Source: Gracilibacillus suaedae (GTDB taxonomy: Bacteria > Bacillota > Bacilli > Bacillales > Amphibacillaceae). Taken from it: a stretch of 34,641 nucleotides of DNA. A program made the translations under genes and the position numbers. Shown piece after piece: positions 24,300-34,334 of the stretch. Position 1 is the stretch's first letter; every line of letters starts with the position of its first letter. The notes under the pieces are model-generated. The model was not told the DNA's origin. It ran no database searches and saw only the letters and a program-made list of their open reading frames with translations. The stretch spans positions 1 through 34,641 of the forward strand of contig NZ_JAGFVL010000049.1 of the NCBI RefSeq assembly GCF_017599345.1, in the 5' to 3' direction.

Positions 24300-27200
24300 A
24301 TGGAGCGACATTCAAGGTTAAAAATATCTAGCTTATTTTTGGCATTTTTACTTGTATTTACTCAACTCTCAACAGCATTTATACCTATAGTAGAAGTAAG
24401 TGCACAAGAACAAGAGACGGAGGCTATTTCTGTATCTGATGCATTGGCAGAAGGTCATGATACAGAAGTGACCATGGAAGGGTATATAGTAGCCCCTTTT
24501 AATAATCAGTATGCCATTAAGGTAGCAGAAGAGAATAATGATGAGGCTACGTCTATCATTGTTAAGTTGGAATCAGATCAACGTGATCAATTTAGTCCAC
24601 AGTTAAATGAAGCAGCATTAGGACAAAAAATTACTGTGACAGGTACAAGGGACCTTTATTCCAATCAGGAATCCATTGAAAATGTAACAAGTATTACATT
24701 TGCTGATGGTGATGCAATAGAGGACGAAGACCCGGTTCCGTCTAACCTATCGATTTTAGAAGCACGCCAACAAAGCAATGGAAGTGTCGTAACCATTGAA
24801 GGTGTGGTAACTTCTAGTAATCTAGCAGATCCAAATAGCAGTCAATTATCCACATACATACAAGATGAGACAGCAGGTATTAATCTTTTTGCATTTGAAG
24901 GATCTTCTTTTCCAACATTAAGTGAAGGAGATCGAGTTCAAATAACAGGTGAAATCGATGTTTATAATGGATTAACAGAGATTATACCAACTGACATGGA
25001 AGTGATCGCTAGTGGTGAAACTCTACCAGCTGCAACAGATATTACGTTAGCAGATTTAAATGATGAAGCAGTAGCAGAGTCATTAGAAGGTCAATTAGTT
25101 TCTGTTTCCGGATATATGCAAAATATTCCATCTGATCCTGCTGGTGGAGGCTACAATATTTCGTTAATCGACAGTGACTTTAATAGTACAACGTTAAGAG
25201 TAATGGAAGGAACGTTAGATGTTACGGAGCTAGAAGAGGGTAACTGGTATGAGATTACAGCTGTTTTAAGCCAATACAACAGCTATCAACTATTACCTAG
25301 AAAAGCTAGTGATCTATCATTAGCGGAGGAGCAACTGGACGCGCCAGATGCAAGTGGAGAATATACTTCAACAGTTGAATATGTTTCGGATGGTGACACG
25401 ATTCGGTTAACAACACCTGTGTTAGGATCTGATCGAGTACGTTTTGTTAACATTGATACACCTGAGACAAATGTGAATGGAGCAAATGGTGTAGATGAGG
25501 AAAATCAACAAGAACATGGTCAATATGCAACAGAACGCTTGAAAGAATTATTGCCAGAAGGTTCAACCGTAACATTAAAAATTGGTGAAGAACCGACTGA
25601 TCAATATGGTAGATTGCTAGCGGAAGTCATCAATGAAGATGGCGTAAATACGAACCTGGAATTAGTTAAAGAAGGATTCGCAACAACCTACTTTATCTGG
25701 CCAATTGGTGATGAAGATAATTATCAGCTTTATCAGGATACCGTTAAAGAAGCAATAGATAATGAACAAGGTATTTGGAATCCTGAAAACCTATTAACAG
25801 AGTTACCTTTTGAGTACCGTGCCATTTCAGAAGGTGGAGATTTCCATCGTTATGTAGGAAACTCCGATACGAAAGAATATGTAGAACCTACCGAATATGC
25901 AGAAGTTCCGGTGGAAAAACGTATCTTCTTTGCAAGTGCGGCGGAAGCTGAAGCACAAGGATATACTTCTGCAACAGCAGGTGAAGAACCATCTGATGAC
26001 ATATTGGAAGTACAACTATTAAGCATGAACGACTTGCACGGAAAGATCGACCAGGAATACGTATTAGATGTTGATGGCGAAGATGCAGTGTATGGTCGTA
26101 TGGATTACACGGCACAAGCGATTAAAGAACGAGAACAAGAAAACGAGAATACCTTACTTGTACATGCAGGTGATATGATTGGTGGAAGTTCACCTATTTC
26201 AGGTTTGCTTCAAGATGAGCCAACAGTAGAAATTATGAATGAAATGGGCTTCGATATAGGTACAGTAGGAAACCATGAATTTGATGAAGGATTAGATGAA
26301 TTAAAACGCATGGTAAATGGTGGGGATCATCCAGAAGGACTAGGTACAGAAGGTTACGAAGGGATGAACTTTGATATGCTTTGTGCCAACTGTATTCAAG
26401 AAGATACAGGTGAAACCTATTTACCACCATATGCTATTCAGGAAGTTGACGGTGTAGAAATTGGTTTTATCGGTGTTAATACACAAGAGACAATGAACAT
26501 GGTCATGCCGTCTTCTTTAGAAAATGTAGCATTTACGGATGAAACAGAAGCAGTTAATGATGCAGTTGATGAATTACAGGAACAAGGTGTGGAAGCAATT
26601 GTTGTTCTTGCACACATGCCGGCGACACAATCTGGATCAACTGCTACAGGAGCTGCAGCAGATTTGGCTAAAAATACCGATGATGCAGTAGACATTATTT
26701 TTGCAGCCCATAACCACCAAGTAGTAGATGCCGTTGTTGATGAAAAATGGATTATTCAAGCATCGGAATATGGAAAAGCCTTTGCTGATGTTGATATTCA
26801 AATTGATCGTGAAACAAAAGATATTGTGGATGTAGAATCAGAAGTCGTATTTGTGAAGCAAGATGATTACCAACCTGAACCAGCGGTTGAAAGTATTTTG
26901 AATAAATATGAGGCTGAAATCGAATCTATTGTAAATGAAGAAATCGGTTATAATGCACAGGAACTAACTGGGCAGTATACCAATGATGGTGATCACGGTT
27001 TAGGTAATTTAATTGCAGATGGTATGAAATGGGTAATGGATGCTGATTTTGCGATGCACAATGGTGGTGGTATCCGCGACTCCTTAAACGTAGGTCCAAT
27101 AACTTGGGGTGAAGTGTTTAATATTCTACCTTTTGCTAATAATGTGATGTCAGTGGAAATCAAAGGTGAAGATTTAATTCCTATTCTAAATGACAATTTA

Positions 27201-28928
27201 TCAAGTTACGGATCAGATTATAGTGTGTCCGGTTTACACTACACCTATAATTATGATTATCAGCATGTAGTAGATATTACCTTTCCGGACGGATCGCCAA
27301 TTGATCCAGAGGAAACATATGTATTAGCAACGAACAATTATATTGGTACGCAAGATGGTCCAATTAGTAATTTAGGTAAAAATCCAGTAATGGGTCCAGT
27401 TGATGTTGATGCTGCGGTGGATTATATCAAGTATTTAGATACTTCTGAAGAAAACCCATTAGTAGTTGGACCAGAGGGACGTATTACGCAAACAGACGAG
27501 GTTCCAGACATGGAAGATGAAGGCGAGGCGATCGGCTATAATGCACAGGATTTAGTCGGTAGTTACACAAATGGCATTGATCATGGTTTAGGTAATTTAA
27601 TTACAGATAGTATGAGAGTGGAAATGGACAGTGATTTTGCTGTGACGAATGGTGGAGGAATTGGTTCTTCCTTATTAGCTGGACCGATCACGACATCTTC
27701 GTTAGAAAAAATACTAACCCATGGTAATACATTAGTGAAAATGGAAGTGACAGGTGCTGAATTAGAAGAGATTCTGAATGCACAGCTTTCTGATAACGGT
27801 TCTGATTATAGTGTATCTGGGTTCCAATATCGCTATAATAAGGCAGCAAATAAAGTGATATCTATAACACTTCCAGACGGCAAGAAAGTGAAAAAGAATG
27901 ATACCTATACCTTAACAACAAATAGCTATTTAGCATCAAGAGGTGTATTCGCATCAATCGATTCTGAGCGAGAAGAAGGCCCTGTCGATGTAGAGGCGCT
28001 TGAGAATTACATTATTGCTCTAGAAACAACAGAGGATAATCCATTGTTATATGGTACAGAAGGTCGTATCTCTACTGTACCGAAAGTGACATTGCCAGAT
28101 GTTGTAGATAATAAGGCGAAAGTAAAAGATGTTATTTTTGATCAGGTAGCAGCAAAGGGCAAAGTTACCGTTGACTTTACCGAAGTAGAAAATATTGACG
28201 AGAGCCAACCATTAGAAATTACAGTAACCAAATCGCAATTAGCCAAATTAAAAGAAAAAGATGCAGTTTTAGCTGTGAAAAAAAATGATGTAACACTAGA
28301 ATTTCCAGCAGCAGTGTTTACTGGGGAACAGGATGCTACCATCATCATCGAAAAGCTAGCAGATGTAGAAGGTGCGAAAAGTGCTGTTTATGATTTTACC
28401 CTTGTGGAAGGTGAAACTATAATAAGTGACTTTTCTGAAACAGAAGGTGTTCAATTAGCCTTTAACATCCATGACGAAGATGTGGAATACTCAGACCTTT
28501 TGAAGGTATTTTACCTAAATGAGAAAACAGAGGAATGGGTAGAAATTGGCGGTGAGTATCAAGGCGGTATTGTGACAGCGACAACTACTCACTTCTCGAT
28601 CTTTACTGTAATGGAAGCTAGTGAAGATAATGATAATAATGACGATGATGAGACCAATAACAATGGTGGAAACAATGATGGTGACGAAACTAATAATGAT
28701 GTTGGAAATAATGACGATGGTGAAGCCAATAACAACGATGGAGATTCAAAAGATAATGATAAGAACTCCAATGGATCAGAAGATCAAAAGAAAACAGAGA
28801 ACACATCAACAGAAAATAATGAGCTACCAGATACCGCTACATCCATGTTTAACTACTTGATAGCAGGTGTCGTCATAATCGCATTCGGCTTATTATTGCT
28901 GATTCGCAAAAGAAAACTAAGCTTATAA
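24300..28928 (+). CDS. yhcR: Cell-wall-anchored nuclease / 5'-nucleotidase (YhcR-like, LPDTA)
   Basis: A 1542-residue exported protein with the domain order of B. subtilis YhcR, but longer. Residues 1-35 are a signal peptide ending V-S-A. About 40-340 hold DUF6359/OB-fold-type domains. About 354-495 are a thermonuclease domain with R-F-V-N-I-D-T-P-E-T and D-Q-Y-G-R, the catalytic Arg/Glu/Arg set. About 565-845 are a metallophosphatase (N-D-L-H-G, G-D-M-I-G-G, G-N-H-E-F, A-A-H-N-H). Two 5'-nucleotidase C-terminal domains follow, about 880-1040 and 1078-1235; the second has lost the substrate Arg (N-G-G-G-I-G for N-G-G-G-I-R). An all-beta region, an Asn/Asp-rich linker (about 1441-1505) and the sorting signal L-P-D-T-A (1509-1513), helix and R-K-R-K-L end it. 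The start is ATG 24300, GGAGG seven bases before. It probably degrades external nucleic acid for nucleosides and phosphate. Confidence 0.9.
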   Translation: MERHSRLKISSLFLAFLLVFTQLSTAFIPIVEVSAQEQETEAISVSDALAEGHDTEVTMEGYIVAPFNNQYAIKVAEENNDEATSIIVKLESDQRDQFSPQLNEAALGQKITVTGTRDLYSNQESIENVTSITFADGDAIEDEDPVPSNLSILEARQQSNGSVVTIEGVVTSSNLADPNSSQLSTYIQDETAGINLFAFEGSSFPTLSEGDRVQITGEIDVYNGLTEIIPTDMEVIASGETLPAATDITLADLNDEAVAESLEGQLVSVSGYMQNIPSDPAGGGYNISLIDSDFNSTTLRVMEGTLDVTELEEGNWYEITAVLSQYNSYQLLPRKASDLSLAEEQLDAPDASGEYTSTVEYVSDGDTIRLTTPVLGSDRVRFVNIDTPETNVNGANGVDEENQQEHGQYATERLKELLPEGSTVTLKIGEEPTDQYGRLLAEVINEDGVNTNLELVKEGFATTYFIWPIGDEDNYQLYQDTVKEAIDNEQGIWNPENLLTELPFEYRAISEGGDFHRYVGNSDTKEYVEPTEYAEVPVEKRIFFASAAEAEAQGYTSATAGEEPSDDILEVQLLSMNDLHGKIDQEYVLDVDGEDAVYGRMDYTAQAIKEREQENENTLLVHAGDMIGGSSPISGLLQDEPTVEIMNEMGFDIGTVGNHEFDEGLDELKRMVNGGDHPEGLGTEGYEGMNFDMLCANCIQEDTGETYLPPYAIQEVDGVEIGFIGVNTQETMNMVMPSSLENVAFTDETEAVNDAVDELQEQGVEAIVVLAHMPATQSGSTATGAAADLAKNTDDAVDIIFAAHNHQVVDAVVDEKWIIQASEYGKAFADVDIQIDRETKDIVDVESEVVFVKQDDYQPEPAVESILNKYEAEIESIVNEEIGYNAQELTGQYTNDGDHGLGNLIADGMKWVMDADFAMHNGGGIRDSLNVGPITWGEVFNILPFANNVMSVEIKGEDLIPILNDNLSSYGSDYSVSGLHYTYNYDYQHVVDITFPDGSPIDPEETYVLATNNYIGTQDGPISNLGKNPVMGPVDVDAAVDYIKYLDTSEENPLVVGPEGRITQTDEVPDMEDEGEAIGYNAQDLVGSYTNGIDHGLGNLITDSMRVEMDSDFAVTNGGGIGSSLLAGPITTSSLEKILTHGNTLVKMEVTGAELEEILNAQLSDNGSDYSVSGFQYRYNKAANKVISITLPDGKKVKKNDTYTLTTNSYLASRGVFASIDSEREEGPVDVEALENYIIALETTEDNPLLYGTEGRISTVPKVTLPDVVDNKAKVKDVIFDQVAAKGKVTVDFTEVENIDESQPLEITVTKSQLAKLKEKDAVLAVKKNDVTLEFPAAVFTGEQDATIIIEKLADVEGAKSAVYDFTLVEGETIISDFSETEGVQLAFNIHDEDVEYSDLLKVFYLNEKTEEWVEIGGEYQGGIVTATTTHFSIFTVMEASEDNDNNDDDETNNNGGNNDGDETNNDVGNNDDGEANNNDGDSKDNDKNSNGSEDQKKTENTSTENNELPDTATSMFNYLIAGVVIIAFGLLLLIRKRKLSL

Positions 28929-28930
28929 CG

Positions 28931-28964
28931 AAAAAGGCTACATTCAGCTGAATGTAGCCTTTTT
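28931..28964. terminator. Bidirectional terminator
   Basis: A perfect palindrome from AAAAAGGCTACATTCAG to its complement, ending in TTTTT both ways, between the convergent nuclease gene and metE. It can end transcription from both sides. Confidence 0.92.
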
Positions 28965-29032
28965 TCTTTCATTAATATAGTACGTCTGTTCCTTGGGAGA
29001 GTACAAAACGTCGTAACCCCTCAAGTCTAATT

Positions 29033-31306
29033 TTACTGTTGCTTAATAGTAGTATACTGCTCTCTTATTTTCTTAGCTGCTTCCACCATTTTTTCCAGAG
29101 CGGCGATGGTTTCAGGTTCTCTTCTCGTTTTTAGCCCGCAATCTGGGTTGATCCAGAATTGTTCGACATCAATGGTTTCTAGAGCACGTTTGATGTTTAC
29201 TTCAAGCTCTTGCAAAGTTGGAACACGTGGGCTATGAATGTCATAAACACCAAGCCCGATCTCTTTTTTATAATCATTTTTTTCAAAGGTTTCCACCATT
29301 TCCCCATGACTTCGGGAAGTTTCGATCGAAATCACATCAGCGTCTAATCCATCGATAGCTTCATAAATTTCGCCAAATTCAGAGTAGCACATATGCGTAT
29401 GGATTTGTGTGTCTGGTTTGACCGTCGCCGTTGCAAGCTGAAAAGCATTAACAGCAGCATCAAAATAGGCAGGCCATTTTAAGCGATCCAATGGTAATCC
29501 TTCACGTAACGCAGGTTCATCTACTTGGATGATGTTAATTCCTGCTTCTTCAAGTGCTAATACTTCTTTTTCTAGCGCTAAGGCAATTTGATCTTGTACT
29601 GTGAATCGAGGTAGTTCTTCATGAACAAATGACCAATTTAAGATGGTTACAGGTCCAGTTAACATTCCCTTAACAGGACGATCAGTTAAAGATTGGGCAT
29701 AGGCGATCTCTTTCACGGTGATGGCCTTTTCCCACTCCACATTTCCAACTAATAAAGGTGGTTTAACACAACGTGAGCCATAGGATTGCACCCAACCAAA
29801 TTCGGTAACCGCAAAGCCTTTTAATTTTTCTCCAAAATATTCAACCATATCGGTTCGTTCGAATTCACCGTGAACGAGTACATCTAAATCTAAATCTTCC
29901 TGAATTTGAATCCATCTTCTCGTCTCTGCTTCAATAAAATCCTGGTAGGCTTGGTCAGAGATATCACCTTTACGCCATTTTGTTCTTGTTCTTTTTACTT
30001 CGGGTGTTTGCGGTAAGCTCCCGATTGTTGTTGTCGGTAATAAAGGCAGATTTAATGATGCTTGTTGACGTTTCTTTCTCTCTGTAAAAGGAAGTTCTCG
30101 TTTTGCATTTTGTCTTGCGATAGCAGGTGTTTGATTACGGTAGTCAGATTGATCCAGATTCAATATTGCTTGTTGGCTAGCTTCAAAAGCGTCAGCAACA
30201 GACTGTTTTCCTGCTTGTAAAGCGGTTGTTAAATTTTGCAGTTCTTCTAATTTTTCATTGGCGAAGCTTAATCCGTCTTTGACAACAGGATCTAGCTTTT
30301 CTTCTAAATGTTTCGTTACTGGCACATGTAATAAGGAACAGGATGGTTGTATAATTAATGTTTCTGGGTTTGCTGTTTGTTGGATATGCTGTAAAAGTTG
30401 ATATTTTTCCTCTAAATTAGCACGCCATACATTACGACCATTGATAATACCAGCACCTAAAACTTTATCGGAAGGGAAGCCAAACTTTTGGATCAACTCT
30501 AAATGATCACCATGTACAAAGTCTAATCCAATTCCCTTTACTGGTAGAGCAGTAATTTGTTGATAATGTTGAACCGTCTCAAAATAGGTTTGTAAAATGA
30601 TCTGAATTCCTGATACATTGTTATCGATCGATTGATATACTTGCTCTACAAGATGTATTTCCTTTTCAGAAAGGTTAGTACCCAAAATAGGTTCATCTAT
30701 TTGTACCCACTTAGCTCCTGCTGCTGCTAATTCGTTAAGAACTTGTTCGTATAATGGAAGCAAGCGGTTAATCCAACTTTCTAATTCATCTTCTTGATAT
30801 CCTTTTGCCAGTTTAACAAATGTGACAGGTCCAACAATGACAGGCTTGCCGTCAATGTTCAATTCTTCTTTTGCTTCCTGATAATAATATAATGCCCGGT
30901 TCTCTATTAATTTTGGTGATGTTCCGCTTAGTTCTGGCACTATATAGTGGTAATTGGTATTGAACCATTTTGTCATTTCCGCCGCTACAGCATTTGTTTC
31001 ACCACGAGCAATCGCAAAATAGCTAGACAAGTTTGTTGGGGTATGTTGCTGAAATCGCTCTGGAATAATATTAAAGGAAACAGCTGTATCTAATACATGA
31101 TCATAAAATGAAAAATCCCCCACAGGAATAAGGTCAATTCCTTGCTCTTTTTGCTTTTTTAAGTTGTTAAGTCGTAATTTTTTGGTTTGTGCTTTCAGTG
31201 ATTCTTCACTAATGTCTCCTTGCCAGAATGCTTCGATGGATTTTTTCCATTCTCTTTTTTCTCCTATACGCGGATAACCTAAATTGGCACTAAGAATTGT
31301 TGTCAT
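29033..31306 (-). CDS. metE: Cobalamin-independent methionine synthase
   Basis: A 757-residue 5-methyltetrahydropteroyltriglutamate-homocysteine methyltransferase, the last step of methionine synthesis. The N-terminal half starts [15 protein letters not shown]; the C-terminal half starts near [10 protein letters not shown] and carries the zinc ligands in H-T-H-M-C-Y-S-E-F, the downstream Glu (I-S-I-E-T-S-R-S-H), and N-P-D-C-G-L-K-T-R. Full family length. AAAGGAG lies ten bases before the ATG. It follows the yitJ-like gene by 21 bases, so it shares the upstream SAM riboswitch. Confidence 0.96.
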   Translation of the reverse strand: MTTILSANLGYPRIGEKREWKKSIEAFWQGDISEESLKAQTKKLRLNNLKKQKEQGIDLIPVGDFSFYDHVLDTAVSFNIIPERFQQHTPTNLSSYFAIARGETNAVAAEMTKWFNTNYHYIVPELSGTSPKLIENRALYYYQEAKEELNIDGKPVIVGPVTFVKLAKGYQEDELESWINRLLPLYEQVLNELAAAGAKWVQIDEPILGTNLSEKEIHLVEQVYQSIDNNVSGIQIILQTYFETVQHYQQITALPVKGIGLDFVHGDHLELIQKFGFPSDKVLGAGIINGRNVWRANLEEKYQLLQHIQQTANPETLIIQPSCSLLHVPVTKHLEEKLDPVVKDGLSFANEKLEELQNLTTALQAGKQSVADAFEASQQAILNLDQSDYRNQTPAIARQNAKRELPFTERKKRQQASLNLPLLPTTTIGSLPQTPEVKRTRTKWRKGDISDQAYQDFIEAETRRWIQIQEDLDLDVLVHGEFERTDMVEYFGEKLKGFAVTEFGWVQSYGSRCVKPPLLVGNVEWEKAITVKEIAYAQSLTDRPVKGMLTGPVTILNWSFVHEELPRFTVQDQIALALEKEVLALEEAGINIIQVDEPALREGLPLDRLKWPAYFDAAVNAFQLATATVKPDTQIHTHMCYSEFGEIYEAIDGLDADVISIETSRSHGEMVETFEKNDYKKEIGLGVYDIHSPRVPTLQELEVNIKRALETIDVEQFWINPDCGLKTRREPETIAALEKMVEAAKKIREQYTTIKQQ

Positions 31307-31327
31307 TGTGTAAAAACTCCTTTAAAT

Positions 31328-33166
31328 TTATATTTTTGTTACTAACTTAGCTTGTTGCTGAACATACTTCGTGAGCTCCACTGTTAATGGATAATGCATA
31401 AACGGAGTGATAATATAAATACCATTAAAATAATTCATCGCCGTTTTAATTAACTCCTTGGCAATTTGCATTCCCTCTTGTAAACTGTCCTGGCGGTTAT
31501 CATGGCGCTGCATTCTTGTGCGCACTTCGTCAGATAGTTTCATGCCTGGTACCTCATGATGAAGAAATTCTGCATTTCGATGAGAGGTAAGTGGCATGAT
31601 ACCAATGAAAATAGGTTGATCAATATGTTTAGTAAGTCGATGCAATTGAATAATTTGCTCGTGGTTGAATATCGGCTGTGTCAAAAAGTAGTCCGCACCA
31701 TGCTTTATTTTCCGTTCCATTCTTTTCACTGCTTTTTCGAGATTGGCCACATTTGGATTAAACGCAGCAGCTACCTGAAATTGAGTATTTGTTTTCAAAG
31801 AACTACCAGAAAATGAAAGCCCTTGGTTACACTGTTTGATCAGCTTTGTTAATTCAAAAGATGTGACATCAAAGACAGATGATGCACCCGGAAAACCACC
31901 AATACGAGTCGGATCTCCCGTTATAGCTAGAATTTCATGGAGACCTAATGTATGCAATCCCATTAGGTGGGATTGAAGCCCGATTAAGTTACGATCACGA
32001 CATGTCAAGTGGATGAGCGGTGTTGCGTGACATCCTGCTTGCTTCATTTTTACAGCCATCGCTAGATTACTAATACGTGGAGTAGCCAAGGAATTATCTG
32101 CTAATGTAATTGCATCAACTCCAGCATTCTCCAAAGCAAATACACCATTCATGAAAGAGTCTGTGTCCAAATGTTTTGGTGCGTCTAATTCGACAATAAC
32201 GGTATGTCGTTTTCGAGCCTTATCTGCAATTGTTGTTCGTAGTGGTGGCTGCTGGTCTGTTTTATTTTGGGTAAATGTTACTTGCTTTACTTCTTTTTCT
32301 GTAATAGGTTCTAAGTCTGCTATTCCATCTTTGAGTGCACGAATATGTTCTGGCGTCGTGCCGCAACATCCGCCTATTAACCGGACCCCTTGATCACGGA
32401 AATCCTTCGCACATCGTTCAAAGTAGTGAGTATGCTGGGTGTAAACTAGTTTCCCGTTTTGATAAGCAGGAAGACTTGCATTAGGATATGCTGCCAAAAG
32501 TGCCTTTTCCAGGAGTGGAACTGATTCTAATGCCTTGATCATATAGTGAGGGCCTAAATGACAATTCACTCCTACAACATCTGCACCAATATCTTCTAGT
32601 GTTTGGAGGGCTACGGGAAGCTGGATGCCATTTTCCATCACACCAGGTTCATGCATCGATACATTCGCTATGATAGGCAGATCTGTTTCTTGTCTAGCAA
32701 TCTCTAAGACTTGTTTTATTTCTTCGAAGTCATAGTATGTTTCTAGTAATATCCCATCCACACCTTCTAGTAATAGCGAGAATAGCTGTTCCTTAAAGCT
32801 GCGGATAATATCCTTCTTAGAAGCTACTATTTTTTGCACACCTCTAATTCCACCAATCGTTCCTAACACAAATGCCCGGTCTTCGGCAACGGTCTTGGCG
32901 AGTTGAACCGCTTTGGTATTCAATTGATGTACTTGATCTTCTAAACCAAACCGTGCCAATTTGATATAATTTGCTCCGTATGTGTTGGTTTGAATGATTT
33001 CTGCCCCCGCATCAAGATAGGTTTGATGAACATGAATGATTTCATCGGGATGGGTAGTGTTGTAAGATTCGAAACATCGATCTACACCATGGGAGTATAG
33101 TAAAGTTCCCATTGCTCCATCAGCGACCATTAATCTGTTTTGTAAATGACTAATTAGTTTGGACAT
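31328..33166 (-). CDS. yitJ: Bifunctional homocysteine S-methyltransferase / methylenetetrahydrofolate reductase
   Basis: A 612-residue fusion as in B. subtilis YitJ. The N-terminal homocysteine methyltransferase domain (about 1-290) shows A-D-G-A-M-G-T-L-L, G-V-N-C and G-G-C-C-G-T-T-P-E-H, the three zinc cysteines. The C-terminal MetF-type domain (about 320-605) binds FAD and makes methyltetrahydrofolate (I-V-E-L-D-A-P-K, I-T-G-D-P-T-R-I-G, F-L-T-Q-P-I-F). It feeds methyl groups to MetE, the next gene. The ATG has AGAGAGGTG just before it. An S-box riboswitch and terminator lie in its leader. Confidence 0.94.
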   Translation of the reverse strand: MSKLISHLQNRLMVADGAMGTLLYSHGVDRCFESYNTTHPDEIIHVHQTYLDAGAEIIQTNTYGANYIKLARFGLEDQVHQLNTKAVQLAKTVAEDRAFVLGTIGGIRGVQKIVASKKDIIRSFKEQLFSLLLEGVDGILLETYYDFEEIKQVLEIARQETDLPIIANVSMHEPGVMENGIQLPVALQTLEDIGADVVGVNCHLGPHYMIKALESVPLLEKALLAAYPNASLPAYQNGKLVYTQHTHYFERCAKDFRDQGVRLIGGCCGTTPEHIRALKDGIADLEPITEKEVKQVTFTQNKTDQQPPLRTTIADKARKRHTVIVELDAPKHLDTDSFMNGVFALENAGVDAITLADNSLATPRISNLAMAVKMKQAGCHATPLIHLTCRDRNLIGLQSHLMGLHTLGLHEILAITGDPTRIGGFPGASSVFDVTSFELTKLIKQCNQGLSFSGSSLKTNTQFQVAAAFNPNVANLEKAVKRMERKIKHGADYFLTQPIFNHEQIIQLHRLTKHIDQPIFIGIMPLTSHRNAEFLHHEVPGMKLSDEVRTRMQRHDNRQDSLQEGMQIAKELIKTAMNYFNGIYIITPFMHYPLTVELTKYVQQQAKLVTKI

Positions 33167-33190
33167 AAAATTTCACCTCTCTTCTTTACA

Positions 33191-33227
33191 AAATAAAAAA
33201 TCTCCGGCTATAGAAAGACGGAGATTT
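33191..33227 (-). terminator. Riboswitch-controlled terminator
   Basis: On the minus strand, AAATCTCCG (33227-33219) pairs with CGGAGATTT (33206-33198), followed by a T-rich run (33197-33191). It comes right after the SAM aptamer and 25 bases before the gene, the expression platform of an S-box. Confidence 0.9.
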
Positions 33228-33238
33228 ATTAGAAAAAG

Positions 33239-33345
33239 ACTCTCATCTTTCAAGCACATCATGCTTGCTGGAATTAGCACCTTGTCAATGATTGACGGTT
33301 GCTGAGGTATCGTAGGGCCAGTCCCTCCACCTCTCTGGATAAGAA
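33239..33345 (-). ncRNA. SAM-I (S-box) riboswitch
   Basis: On the minus strand the conserved S-box elements appear in order: CTTATCCAGAGAGGTGGAGG, GACTGGCCC, GATACCTCAGCAACC, AAGGTGCTAATTCC and GAAAGATGAGAG. A terminator follows. By family knowledge, S-adenosylmethionine binding lets the terminator form and shuts off yitJ-metE. Confidence 0.97.
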
Positions 33346-33375
33346 AAAGCTATTTAGTTAGTAACATTTGTTAGT

Positions 33376-33404
33376 AGTTTACAACAACCGCAAACCAATT
33401 TCAA
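33376..33404 (-). promoter_or_regulatory. Candidate promoter of the S-box operon
   Basis: On the minus strand, TTGAAA (33404-33399) and TAAACT (33381-33376) are 17 bases apart, and transcription would start about 25 bases before the aptamer. Confidence 0.5.
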
Positions 33405-33444
33405 GCCCATTTTGAAAATAATGGTATGAAATTGACGGGATAAC

Positions 33445-33472
33445 TTGACTGTTCTTATAATTATGATATGAT
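33445..33472 (+). promoter_or_regulatory. Nitroreductase promoter
   Basis: TTGACT (33445-33450) and TATGAT (33467-33472), 16 bases apart, each one mismatch from the sigma-A consensus. Confidence 0.7.
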
Positions 33473-33482
33473 AAAGTTTAGT

Positions 33483-33497
33483 TGAAAATGATTATCA
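33483..33497. promoter_or_regulatory. Fur box
   Basis: TGAAAATGATTATCA matches the Bacillus 7-1-7 Fur consensus TGATAATNATTATCA at 14 of 15 positions. It sits a few bases after the predicted transcription start, so iron-loaded Fur would repress the gene. Confidence 0.8.
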
Positions 33498-33517
33498 ATA
33501 ACAAGGAGGATATCTCC

Positions 33518-34084
33518 ATGAACCTACAACAACTCATTAAAGAACGTCGCTCGATATCTGTTTATCAAGATAAAGAGGTTTCACAAAGTTTGATCGAAGA
33601 ACTATTAGAAATAGCTATTTGGGTTCCTAATCATAAGATGACAGAACCATGGCGCTTTGTTTTTATTCAAGGAGAGGCTAAAGAAAAACTGGCAAATATT
33701 AACCGGCAAGTAGCAGTCTCCAAAACAACTAGTAATTCAGATGAAGAATTAAAAATAGTAAGCGATAATGCTTATCATAAAATAATGAATGTGCCATTTA
33801 TCTTCTTTGTCGTTAATACCTTACACCCCCAAGAAAAGTTAAGAGAAGAGGATTATGCTTCTTCTAGTTGCTTAATACAGAACTTTAGTTTACTAGCGTG
33901 GGAAAAAGGATTAAGTACTTTTTGGAAAACAGGAAAACTAGCCTTCTGTGAAGAAACAGCAGAATTGATTGGTTTACAAGAGGATGAAAGAGTAGTGGGG
34001 CAAATACAAGTAGGCTATCCAGCCAAAAATCTTCATCCAGTTCCCAGAACATCTGCAAAAGAAAGAATCACCATTATAGAGTAA
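33518..34084 (+). CDS. Nitroreductase-family flavoprotein, Fur-box controlled
   Basis: A 188-residue nitroreductase-fold protein that should bind FMN and reduce a substrate with NAD(P)H. The N-terminal R-R-S-I-S-V-Y matches the FMN-phosphate motif, W-V-P-N-H-K-M-T-E-P-W-R-F-V the next conserved block, and G-Y-P-A-K near the end is typical of the family. The size and the W-V-P-N-H motif resemble B. subtilis YfhC/YdjA-type proteins. The start is ATG 33518 with AAGGAGG eight bases before; the upstream in-frame TTG at 33482 overlaps the Fur box and is rejected. A Fur box at the promoter suggests a job under iron starvation, perhaps reduction of ferric chelates or a flavin; the substrate is not known. 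Confidence 0.87.
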   Translation: MNLQQLIKERRSISVYQDKEVSQSLIEELLEIAIWVPNHKMTEPWRFVFIQGEAKEKLANINRQVAVSKTTSNSDEELKIVSDNAYHKIMNVPFIFFVVNTLHPQEKLREEDYASSSCLIQNFSLLAWEKGLSTFWKTGKLAFCEETAELIGLQEDERVVGQIQVGYPAKNLHPVPRTSAKERITIIE

Positions 34085-34120
34085 AACGCATCGGACGCTT
34101 GAATCCCGATGCGTTTTTTT
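34084..34120 (+). terminator. Terminator after the nitroreductase gene
   Basis: AAACGCATCGG (34084-34094) pairs with CCGATGCGTTT (34106-34116), followed by T to 34120. It begins at the stop codon. Confidence 0.9.
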
Positions 34121-34202
34121 GCTGTAGAACACAGTATCCATAAACTGCGCAGTAACTCTCTTGAGGATCTGCTCTGTCCATCCTCCCATAGAGAGTGCAC
34201 CG

Positions 34203-34334
34203 AATACCGCTTCGGCAGAATACTGCGCTTTCCGTGGGCACGGCCTCAGCTAACTTGGTAAAGAAAAGCACTTTACCAAGTGGATCTTCGGCTCGTGTGA
34301 GTTCCCACAGGAGTCTCCGTATTCTGCCTACGCT
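34203..34334 (-). repeat. Palindromic repeat element R3 (inverted copy of R2)
   Basis: Read on the minus strand it is almost identical to R2, differing at a few bases around AACTCACACGAGCC versus AACAGCGCGAGCC and one G to A near the end. Same outer stem and ACTTGGTAAAG/CTTTACCAAGT inner hairpin. The region after the terminator (34121-34202) holds no gene; it is partly alignable with the R2 flank. Confidence 0.85.

Noticed and set aside
28589-28860. Low-complexity frames over the Asn/Asp linker (Ser/Leu-rich and Met/Ile/Thr-rich)
   Set aside because: They arise from the repetitive linker codons of the wall-anchored nuclease read in other frames.
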